Shown: positions 39,272 through 46,539 of the stretch, one piece after another
Layout: every line of letters begins with the position of its first letter
Numbering within the stretch: the first letter of the stretch is position 1
IMG/VR virus record: IMGVR_UViG_3300032309_000911
Coordinates: 22,519-86,518 of that record
Direction: 5' to 3' (one strand)
DNA: 64,000 nt
Origin: a virus
Program-made: the position numbers and the translations under genes
Notes under the pieces: generated by a model
What the model was told of the DNA's origin: nothing
Databases searched by the model: none
Seen by the model: only the letters and a program-made list of their open reading frames with translations

Positions 39272-41971
39272 ATGCCAACTATAAATTTTCCTTCAAGCCC
39301 CTCGATTAATCAAACCTATACATTAGGTACTCGTACATGGAAGTGGAATGGAAGTGCTTGGGAGTTAGTACCTCTTACAGCCGGTTTTACAGGTTCTAAA
39401 GGAGATATCGGTTACACAGGTTCAAGAGGAGATACAGGTTATGTTGGTTCTCAAGGAGATTTAGGTTATACTGGTTCACAAGGTGATATCGGATATACAG
39501 GTTCAAAAGGCGACACAGGTTTTGTTGGTTCTAAAGGAGATATCGGTTACACTGGTTCAAAAGGTGATATCGGATATACAGGTTCAAAAGGCGATCAAGG
39601 AATTCAAGGAGATACAGGTTACACTGGTTCTAAAGGAGATATCGGTTACACTGGTTCTAAAGGAGATATCGGTTATACAGGTTCACAAGGTGATCAAGGT
39701 ATTCAAGGAGATCAGGGTTACACAGGTTCTAAAGGCGATCAAGGTTATACAGGATCAAAAGGTGATCAAGGTTATACAGGTTCACAAGGTGATCAAGGTA
39801 TTCAAGGTTATACAGGATCAAAAGGTGATATCGGTTACACAGGTTCTAAAGGCGATCAAGGTTATACAGGATCAAAAGGTGATATCGGTTATACAGGATC
39901 AAAAGGCGATCAAGGTTACACAGGTTCAAAAGGTGATATCGGTTACACAGGTTCTGCTGGTACAGACGGTGCCGACGGAGATGTTTATCACACTACATCT
40001 ACAACAACTTTAAATTTATCAACATATGGTCTTGGTGATACTATAACATTAACTACTGTTGATTTAAATTTAGATTATTCAGCTCAACAAACAATTTTAA
40101 TTGCATCAACTGCTACACCAACGAATCATTTACATGCTCAAGTATTAACTTACAATCCAGGTACGGGTGTTTTAACTGCTACAGTTACAGATATTGCTAA
40201 TGCTACAAATAGTTCTGAAAGTTCATGGCAAATTAATCTAAACGGTGCTGTAGGTATTCAAGGTTATACAGGATCAAAAGGCGACACAGGTTTTGTTGGT
40301 TCAAAAGGTGATATCGGTTACACAGGATCAAAAGGCGACACAGGTTACACTGGTTCTAAAGGAGATATCGGATACACTGGTTCTAAAGGAGATATCGGTT
40401 ATACAGGCTCTAAAGGCGATCAAGGTTATGCTGGTTCACAAGGTATTCAAGGTGATACAGGTTACACAGGTTCACAAGGCGATATAGGTTACACAGGTTC
40501 ACAAGGCGATATCGGATATACAGGTTCACATGGTTACACTGGTTCTAAAGGTGATATAGGTTACACAGGATCAAAAGGTGATACAGGTTACGTAGGTTCA
40601 AAAGGTGATATCGGATATACAGGTTCACATGGTTATACTGGTTCTCAAGGTGATATCGGTTACACAGGTTCTAAAGGCGATCAAGGTTATACAGGATCAA
40701 AAGGTGATCAAGGTTATACTGGTTCTCAAGGAGATATTGGTTACACAGGTTCAAAAGGAGATACAGGTTATGTAGGATCAGAAGGTAATTTAACAATTAC
40801 AACTTCTGCTACTCCTCCTTCAGGCGCTCAATATGGAGATATTTGGTTAGATCAAAATTCTGGTATTCAATATTTCTGGTACAATGATGGAAATTCAGAT
40901 CAGTGGGTAGAATTTGCTAACCAAGGTATTGTAGGATTTACAGGTTCACAAGGTGCTATAGGTTACACAGGTTCATCAGGTGGCGGCGGTGGCGGTGGCC
41001 CATTTGCTGTATGTAGTACAACAAATATAGTATCTACAGGTACATCTATTACAGCGGGTACAGGTGGAACAGGAGACAAAAATAACTTTTTAGTTGGAAA
41101 TTGCGCTGGTGAATGTATTACAACGGGCGGATATAACGTTGTTCTTGGAAAAGATGCTGGACGATTAAATAATTTTTCTAATAACGTATTTATAGGAGGT
41201 CGTGGTGGATATAACGCTACAGGCAACTATAGCGTTGCTTTAGGTTATTCGGCTTTATCTGGTGGTAATGGTGCTTGTAGAATTGCTATAGGTTATCAAG
41301 CAGGTCAAAATTCTGGTCAAAATACTATATCTTTAGGTCGTTGTGCAGGATATTCTGCGGGACAACAAAATATTATGGTGGGCTCATATACTGGAAGATG
41401 TACAACTGGCGAAGGTAACATAATGTTAGGAAGTGTTACTGGTGAATGTAATACTACAGGAAATTTTAATACTTTTATAGGTTATCAAAATGCTATGTCT
41501 AACACCACAGGTAGTAATAATATACTTCTTGGTAAAAATGCTGGTAACGATGCTGATGGATTAGCATGTATTACAACACAATCTAATCGTATAATAATGG
41601 GTAACTGTGCTCACACTTGTGCTCAAATACAAGTAGCATGGACAGCAGTATCAGATGCTAGAGATAAATGTATCTACGGTGCTGTAAATAAAGGATTAGG
41701 ATTCTTAAAAGATGTAAATCCAATTGAGTTTGCGTTTAAAGACAGAACAACGAATGAATTAATAGGTGATGGTAAGAAACGATATGGATTTAGCGCTCAA
41801 GAAATACTATCTTTAGAAGGCGATAAACCAGTAATTGTTTCTAACGATAATCCTGATAAGTTATTCTTAACGAATGATTATCTAGTGCCAGTTTTAGTAA
41901 ACGCTATTAAAGAGTTGAACGCTAAAGTTGAAACACTTGAAAGCAAAGTAAGAGACTTAGAAAACAATTAA
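39272..41971 (+). CDS. Collagen-like fibre with Cys-rich repeats and S74 chaperone domain
   Basis: 899 residues. Residues 1-38 form a small N-terminal domain (FPSSPSINQTYTLGTRTWKW). Collagen-like GYTGSKGDI units occupy about 39-230 and 330-508, separated by a beta domain (DVYHTTSTTTLNLSTYGLGD). About 570-780 holds 17-residue AGxCxTTG repeats. The C-terminus from about 788 is a peptidase S74 intramolecular chaperone: VSDARDK with S794 and K799 as likely dyad, YGFSAQE, and a coiled coil. S74 domains trimerise fibres and then cleave themselves off. Confidence 0.88.
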   Translation: MPTINFPSSPSINQTYTLGTRTWKWNGSAWELVPLTAGFTGSKGDIGYTGSRGDTGYVGSQGDLGYTGSQGDIGYTGSKGDTGFVGSKGDIGYTGSKGDIGYTGSKGDQGIQGDTGYTGSKGDIGYTGSKGDIGYTGSQGDQGIQGDQGYTGSKGDQGYTGSKGDQGYTGSQGDQGIQGYTGSKGDIGYTGSKGDQGYTGSKGDIGYTGSKGDQGYTGSKGDIGYTGSAGTDGADGDVYHTTSTTTLNLSTYGLGDTITLTTVDLNLDYSAQQTILIASTATPTNHLHAQVLTYNPGTGVLTATVTDIANATNSSESSWQINLNGAVGIQGYTGSKGDTGFVGSKGDIGYTGSKGDTGYTGSKGDIGYTGSKGDIGYTGSKGDQGYAGSQGIQGDTGYTGSQGDIGYTGSQGDIGYTGSHGYTGSKGDIGYTGSKGDTGYVGSKGDIGYTGSHGYTGSQGDIGYTGSKGDQGYTGSKGDQGYTGSQGDIGYTGSKGDTGYVGSEGNLTITTSATPPSGAQYGDIWLDQNSGIQYFWYNDGNSDQWVEFANQGIVGFTGSQGAIGYTGSSGGGGGGGPFAVCSTTNIVSTGTSITAGTGGTGDKNNFLVGNCAGECITTGGYNVVLGKDAGRLNNFSNNVFIGGRGGYNATGNYSVALGYSALSGGNGACRIAIGYQAGQNSGQNTISLGRCAGYSAGQQNIMVGSYTGRCTTGEGNIMLGSVTGECNTTGNFNTFIGYQNAMSNTTGSNNILLGKNAGNDADGLACITTQSNRIIMGNCAHTCAQIQVAWTAVSDARDKCIYGAVNKGLGFLKDVNPIEFAFKDRTTNELIGDGKKRYGFSAQEILSLEGDKPVIVSNDNPDKLFLTNDYLVPVLVNAIKELNAKVETLESKVRDLENN
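39386..39960 (+). repeat. Collagen-like GYTGSKGD repeat tract, first block
   Basis: 27-nt units coding GYT-GSK-GDx, very regular. A second block with the same unit lies at about 40258-40788 in the same gene. Confidence 0.85.
40258..40788 (+). repeat. Collagen-like GYTGSKGD repeat tract, second block
   Basis: Same 27-nt units as the first block, with several segments nearly identical to it at DNA level, for example aggttttgttggttc in both. Confidence 0.85.
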
Positions 41972-41974
41972 TAC

Positions 41975-42003
41975 TTGACAATCAAATAAATATTTGATAT
42001 ATT
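41975..42003 (+). promoter_or_regulatory. Sigma70-like (early) promoter of the sugar gene cluster
   Basis: TTGACA (41975-41980), 17-bp spacer, TATATT (41998-42003). It starts 3 nt after the S74 fibre stop and 31 nt before the dehydratase ATG. Same -10 and spacer as the reverse-strand early promoters. Confidence 0.7.
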
Positions 42004-42033
42004 AGATATATTATTATTTCGTTTGAATAAATT

Positions 42034-43059
42034 ATGGCCAAAAAAGTATTAATAACTGGTGGTGCCGGTTTCATAGCACATCATTTAATTGAAGTATTAT
42101 TAGAAAAAACAGATTGGGAAATCATCTCAATTGATAGACTAGACTTTTCAGGTAATTTAAATCGTTTACATGAAGTAGTTTCAGTATTGCCTAAATCAAC
42201 GCAAAAACGTGTAACGATAGTTTATCACGATCTTAAAGCAGAATTAAATTCACAAATAGTAAATCGTATAGGTGATGTAAATATTATTTTACATTTAGCA
42301 GCAGGTTCTCATGTTGATCGTTCTATTGAATATCCTATGGAATTTGTATTGGACAATGTAGTAGGCACAACAAATTTATTAAACTATGCTCGTAATCTTT
42401 CCAACTTAGAAAGATTTGTTTACTTTTCAACTGATGAAGTATTTGGGCCAGCACCAGAAGGAGTAGATTATAAAGAACGTGATAGATATAATGCTACAAA
42501 TCCTTATTCAGCTTCTAAAGCAGCTGCTGAAGAAATGTGTGTGGCTTTTGAAAACACTTATAATTTGCCTTTATACATTACTCACACAATGAATGTATTT
42601 GGTGAAAGACAACATCCTGAAAAATATATTCCAATGTGTATTCGTAAAATGCGTGATAATTTGCCTATTACGGTTCATTCAGATCCTTCAAAAACAAAGG
42701 CCGGTTCACGTCATTATATACATGCTAAAGATGTTGCTGAAGGTATATTACATATTTTAAATTTAAAAGGCCCTTTTGAAAATGATTTTGGTAATGCTAA
42801 ATGTCCAAAGTTTAATCTTGTAGGTGCTGAAGAAATAGATAATCTAACATTAGCAAGAAAGATTGCTGATGTGATGAAAGCAACTCATGCCAAATATGAA
42901 ATGGTAGATTTTCATTCGGCAAGACCTGGCCATGATTTACGCTATTCTTTAAGTGGTGAATATATGAAATCTTTAGGTTGGCAACCACGCATAACATTAA
43001 GCAAAAGAATAGAACAGGTTGTAAACTGGACTTTAGAAAACGATAGGTGGTTAAAGTAG
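42034..43059 (+). CDS. NAD-dependent sugar-nucleotide dehydratase/epimerase (RmlB-like SDR)
   Basis: 341 residues, full length for extended SDR enzymes. NAD motif GGAGFIAHH at 9-17, Asp34 in SIDRLDFSG after the second strand, FSTDEVFGP with D134/E135, and the catalytic Y158-x3-K162 in NPYSASKAAAE. The STDEVFG sequence is characteristic of dTDP-glucose 4,6-dehydratases (RmlB). It would make a 4-keto-6-deoxy sugar nucleotide in the cytoplasm for the nearby glycosyltransferases. It has its own host-type promoter, so it may be made early. Confidence 0.85.
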   Translation: MAKKVLITGGAGFIAHHLIEVLLEKTDWEIISIDRLDFSGNLNRLHEVVSVLPKSTQKRVTIVYHDLKAELNSQIVNRIGDVNIILHLAAGSHVDRSIEYPMEFVLDNVVGTTNLLNYARNLSNLERFVYFSTDEVFGPAPEGVDYKERDRYNATNPYSASKAAAEEMCVAFENTYNLPLYITHTMNVFGERQHPEKYIPMCIRKMRDNLPITVHSDPSKTKAGSRHYIHAKDVAEGILHILNLKGPFENDFGNAKCPKFNLVGAEEIDNLTLARKIADVMKATHAKYEMVDFHSARPGHDLRYSLSGEYMKSLGWQPRITLSKRIEQVVNWTLENDRWLK

Positions 43060-44348
43060 TGTATATAGATGTAATTATACCCACAATGTGGTATGTAAAA
43101 AACTTTGATTTAGTATTGACATCATACGTATTAAATCCAAAGATAAACAAAATTATATTAATAGATAATAACGTTTCAAAAAGGCCAAAATATGAGATTT
43201 TAAAAGATTCAAAAATAGAATTGGTTTGTTTTAATAAAAATATATACGTAAATCCTGCGTGGAATGAAGGATATAGAAGATCAACTTCAAAAATAATTGC
43301 TATCATAAATGACGACATAAACGTAGATTCTTCCGTATTTGATATGGTTCATAATTTCAATTTAAAAAAAGGTGATCTAATAGGTGTAAGTTTAACTGGC
43401 CGTAAAAATAACTTTATTATAGATGACTTTATACCTACAGAAGAAAAGATAGTTAAACTAAACTTTGATAATACACAACCTATTGGTGGACAAGCTTGGG
43501 CATTTGGTACTTGTATGTTTATGTTAAGAGAATCTTATAATATAATACCAGACCTATATCAGTTATGGTATGGTGATGATTATTACGCACAAAATTCAGA
43601 AAATGTTTACGTTATAAAATCTAATAAAATTAAAGGTTTAATTTCAGAAACTATAGGTTACCTAGATTTTGATGATCCTGAAAGTGATATTGCTCAAAGA
43701 GTGAAGTTAGATTCTGAAAATCTATTGAAAAATAATCACTTTAAGAATGGTGTGAATTGGGATTTACCTATTCAAACAATACAAAAATATGAAAATATTA
43801 AAGTAGATTTTTTTGAAAATGAATATCTAAAAGCAAAAAATACACCTAGTGATATAAATGAAAACGTACATATATTATATGACCTATGTAAAGACTGTAA
43901 AACGGTGGTTGAAATGGGCGTAAGAACAGGTGTAAGTACTAGAGCTTTTTTAAACTCTAATGTAGATTTAATTTCTTTTGATATAGTATTAGATAAAACC
44001 GTACAAAAACTATTTGATAAAGCTAGATCAAGAGGTAAGAATGTTCAGTACATAAAAGATGATGTATTAAATATTGAGATAGAAGAAACAGATTTATTGT
44101 TTATTGATACAATACATAATTATGAACAACTAAAAAAAGAATTAAAACTACATGGAAATAAAGCACAGAAATATATTGTTTTCCATGATACTTATACATA
44201 CGGTTTAAGAGGTGAAAATGTTTTGGGTTTTGATAATAAAGGCCTTTTAACGGCCATTATAGAGTTTTTAATTCAAAATCCTCATTGGAAATTTAAGATA
44301 TTTAAGACTAATAACAACGGATTAACAGTTTTAGAAAGGCATAAATAA
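43059..44348 (+). CDS. Glycosyltransferase-like + class I methyltransferase-like fusion protein
   Basis: 429 residues from GTG 43059, overlapping the upstream stop as TAGTG with AGGTGG 8 nt before it; GTG 43047 is an alternative. About 1-240 is GT2-like (DVIIPTMWYVKNFDLVLTSY; WNEGY; IINDDINVD as DxD-type motif). About 270-430 resembles a Rossmann methyltransferase or cephalosporin-hydroxylase-like domain: CKTVVEMGVRTGVSTRAF, then DLLFIDTIHNYEQLKKEL and YIVFHDTYTYG. It likely adds and modifies a sugar. The second domain could be a hydroxylase and not a methylase. Confidence 0.7.
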   Translation: MYIDVIIPTMWYVKNFDLVLTSYVLNPKINKIILIDNNVSKRPKYEILKDSKIELVCFNKNIYVNPAWNEGYRRSTSKIIAIINDDINVDSSVFDMVHNFNLKKGDLIGVSLTGRKNNFIIDDFIPTEEKIVKLNFDNTQPIGGQAWAFGTCMFMLRESYNIIPDLYQLWYGDDYYAQNSENVYVIKSNKIKGLISETIGYLDFDDPESDIAQRVKLDSENLLKNNHFKNGVNWDLPIQTIQKYENIKVDFFENEYLKAKNTPSDINENVHILYDLCKDCKTVVEMGVRTGVSTRAFLNSNVDLISFDIVLDKTVQKLFDKARSRGKNVQYIKDDVLNIEIEETDLLFIDTIHNYEQLKKELKLHGNKAQKYIVFHDTYTYGLRGENVLGFDNKGLLTAIIEFLIQNPHWKFKIFKTNNNGLTVLERHK

Positions 44349-44367
44349 ACATATATAAAATGTTTAT
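44345..44367 (+). promoter_or_regulatory. Stem-loop over the stop codon between sugar genes
   Basis: ATAAACAT-ATATAAA-ATGTTTAT forms an 8-bp stem with a 7-nt loop. It spans the TAA of the fusion gene and ends just before AAGGT, the ribosome site for ATG 44379. It could stabilise mRNA or tune the next gene. Confidence 0.45.
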
Positions 44368-44378
44368 ATAAGGTAATT

Positions 44379-45287
44379 ATGAGTAATGATTTAAAATATT
44401 CTATATTTCATGTACAAGGTGGTATGGGAAAACACGTGGCTGCAACGGCCGTAGCAAAAGCAATTAAAAATAATAATCCAGATAGAAAATTAATAGTAGC
44501 GTGTGCATTTCCTGATATCTTTTTAAATTTAAGTTACGTAGATAGAGTTTATCAACTAGGTGCTACAAAATATTTTTATCAAGAATATGTACACGATAAA
44601 GATTCTATAATTTTTCATCACGAACCTTATTTTACAACTAATCATATACATAAAAAAAAGAAGTTAATACAAAACTGGATTGATATGTATAATTTAAAAT
44701 ACAGTGGTGAAACACCAGAAGTTAAGTTTAATAGACTTCAAATTGAAGCGGCTACAAATTATTGGAAGAGAGAAAAACCAGTTATGTTGATTCATACCAA
44801 TGGTGGTATGATGACGACAGATGCCAAACCTTATTCTTGGACAAGAGATATGCCTATGGATTTAGCACAAGATTTAGTAAATCATTATAAAAATGATTAT
44901 CATATATTTCAAATTACAAAAATGAACTCTATGAAATTAAAAGACGCTGAACATATATTTGCTACTCCTCAAAAAGCATTATCAATTATGGAGTTTTTTA
45001 GTATATTATTGGTGAGTCAAAAAAGAATTTTTATTGATTCATGTTTACAACATGCAGCGGCCGCATTAAATTTAAAGTCAACAGTTTTATGGAATGGTAC
45101 TTCACCTAAAGTATTTGGTTACAATCTACATGATAATATATCTACTGAAATTCCTTATGACTTTAAATTACCTGGAAGTTATCTATTTGATTTTGACTTT
45201 AACGGAAATGAAATAGAGTTTCCTTTTACGGAAAACACAAAACTCTTTAATTTAAAAACAATAATCAAATCAGTGGATAAACAATAA
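44379..45287 (+). CDS. GT9/heptosyltransferase-like glycosyltransferase
   Basis: 302 residues. The N-terminus SIFHVQGGMGKHVAATAVAK with IKNNNPDRKLIVACAFPDIF resembles the GDxxLATPxxxAL-type start of GT9 (ADP-heptose transferase) proteins. The second half has VMLIHTNGG and LVSQKRIFIDSCLQHAAAAL, like the family's nucleotide-sugar binding part where a site-specific S/D-x-x-x-H-A motif occurs. Similarity is moderate, so the donor sugar is unknown. It probably acts with the dehydratase and sulfotransferase that flank it. Confidence 0.6.
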   Translation: MSNDLKYSIFHVQGGMGKHVAATAVAKAIKNNNPDRKLIVACAFPDIFLNLSYVDRVYQLGATKYFYQEYVHDKDSIIFHHEPYFTTNHIHKKKKLIQNWIDMYNLKYSGETPEVKFNRLQIEAATNYWKREKPVMLIHTNGGMMTTDAKPYSWTRDMPMDLAQDLVNHYKNDYHIFQITKMNSMKLKDAEHIFATPQKALSIMEFFSILLVSQKRIFIDSCLQHAAAALNLKSTVLWNGTSPKVFGYNLHDNISTEIPYDFKLPGSYLFDFDFNGNEIEFPFTENTKLFNLKTIIKSVDKQ

Positions 45288-45288
45288 T

Positions 45289-46137
45289 ATGGAAAACAAA
45301 AAAACACTTTACTTTATGGCAGGCCTACCAAGAGCTGGTAGTACAATGTTATCGGCAATACTAAATCAAAATCCTCGCTTCTATTCAGGACCAAGTTCTC
45401 CTGTAGTGGGAGGAATGTTGGCATTAGAACAAAATTTTAATCAAGATGAATTATATTTTGCTTATCCTAAAAAACAACAAGTAGAAGAATATGTTAGAGA
45501 TTTAATTTATTACTATTACAGTGATGTAAAACAGCCTGTAGTTTTTGATAAGAACAGATCATGGACAAACAGGCCTGCTTTTATAGAAGGATATTTTAAT
45601 ATTGAACCTAAGATATTATGTCCTGTAAGAAGTATATTAGATATATTAACATCATTCATAGATATGCACCGTAGAAATCCATATCAAGTGGGTGGTAAAT
45701 TAAACTTTTTAGATGACATGTTAGTTAAAACTGGTCAGCCTTTAACTGATGAAAATCGTTGTGATACATTATGTGGCCCTATGGGTATAGTAGGACAAAG
45801 TGCTCAAGGTATTAAAGAAATGTTAATGAATAACAGAGAAAAACAATTACATCTAATTGAGTATGATGATTTGGTTAATGATCCTGAAACTACTATGAAA
45901 AAAGTATATGATTACTTAGGTGAAGAATACTATAAAAAACACGACTTTAAAAATCTGGTAAATCTACATCAAGAGAATGATGCTGGCGTCTATGGCTTTG
46001 CTGATATGCACCAAGTAAGAAAAGAATTAAAAAAAGTATCTAAAAAACCTACAGATATATTGCCAGAAAGTATAATAAACAGATATAAAAATCAAGAGTT
46101 TTGGAGAAATTTAGATACTAAAGATATAGTTAAATAA
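45289..46137 (+). CDS. PAPS-dependent sulfotransferase
   Basis: 282 residues. The 5'-phosphosulfate loop GLPRAGSTMLSAILNQNP (residues 12-29) and the 3'-phosphate region (PKILCPVRSILDILTSFIDM) are those of the sulfotransferase superfamily. LHLIEYDDLVNDPETTMKKV is the conserved segment before the C-terminus. It transfers sulfate from PAPS to a sugar or tyrosine hydroxyl. As the last gene of the sugar cluster (1-nt gap), it may cap a glycan on fibre or host surface. Sulfated phage glycans would be unusual. Confidence 0.85.
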   Translation: MENKKTLYFMAGLPRAGSTMLSAILNQNPRFYSGPSSPVVGGMLALEQNFNQDELYFAYPKKQQVEEYVRDLIYYYYSDVKQPVVFDKNRSWTNRPAFIEGYFNIEPKILCPVRSILDILTSFIDMHRRNPYQVGGKLNFLDDMLVKTGQPLTDENRCDTLCGPMGIVGQSAQGIKEMLMNNREKQLHLIEYDDLVNDPETTMKKVYDYLGEEYYKKHDFKNLVNLHQENDAGVYGFADMHQVRKELKKVSKKPTDILPESIINRYKNQEFWRNLDTKDIVK

Positions 46138-46161
46138 AATCTTTTTAATACTAAAAATTTT

Positions 46162-46169
46162 TATAAATA
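46162..46169 (+). promoter_or_regulatory. T4-type late promoter TATAAATA
   Basis: Exact box 24 nt before the ATG at 46194. Confidence 0.75.
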
Positions 46170-46193
46170 TAGTAAAACTACTTACTGTAATTT

Positions 46194-46490
46194 ATGCCTA
46201 TTAATTTTCCTTCCAGTCCAAGTAACAATGATACCTATACATTAGGTAATAAAACTTGGAAATTTAATGGAGATGCTTGGGAGTTAGTACCTCTTACAGC
46301 AGGTTACACAGGTTCACAAGGAGATATTGGTTACACAGGTTCAAGAGGAGATACAGGTTATGTTGGTTCTCAAGGAGATTTAGGTTATACAGGTTCGGTG
46401 GGGCCAACTACGGCTTATGTTTTTAACGGTGGTGATCCTACTTCAAATTACTCAGGCGGACCTGCTTTTGATTGTGGAGGTGTTGATTAA
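46194..46490 (+). CDS. Short paralogue of the S74 fibre N-terminus with different tail
   Basis: 98 residues. Residues 1-66 closely match the start of the 899-residue fibre at 39272: [33 protein letters not shown], then the same [17 protein letters not shown] stretch. The last 25 residues differ: [20 protein letters not shown] plus FDCGGVD. It is either a complete mini-fibre or adaptor that shares the anchor, or a truncated copy with a new end. It has its own late promoter, which favours a working gene. Confidence 0.7.
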   Translation: MPINFPSSPSNNDTYTLGNKTWKFNGDAWELVPLTAGYTGSQGDIGYTGSRGDTGYVGSQGDLGYTGSVGPTTAYVFNGGDPTSNYSGGPAFDCGGVD

Positions 46491-46514
46491 ATGAAAACTA
46501 TAAATTTTATTATA

Positions 46515-46522
46515 GATAAATA
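46515..46522 (+). promoter_or_regulatory. Degenerate late promoter GATAAATA
   Basis: One mismatch to TATAAATA, 17 nt before the fibre ATG at 46540. Confidence 0.4.
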
Positions 46523-46539
46523 TAGATAGAATTAAAAAA

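Noticed and set aside
39483-40013. Ile/Val/Gln-rich ORFs in the second forward frame of repeats, here and at 34143, 34581, 36873 and 40293
   Set aside because: Frame-shifted readings of G-X-Y repeats without starts or ribosome sites.
46194-46490. Frameshift joining the mini-fibre to the following fibre gene
   Set aside because: The next gene has its own distinct N-terminal domain and promoter-like box, so the stop is not simply splitting one fibre gene.
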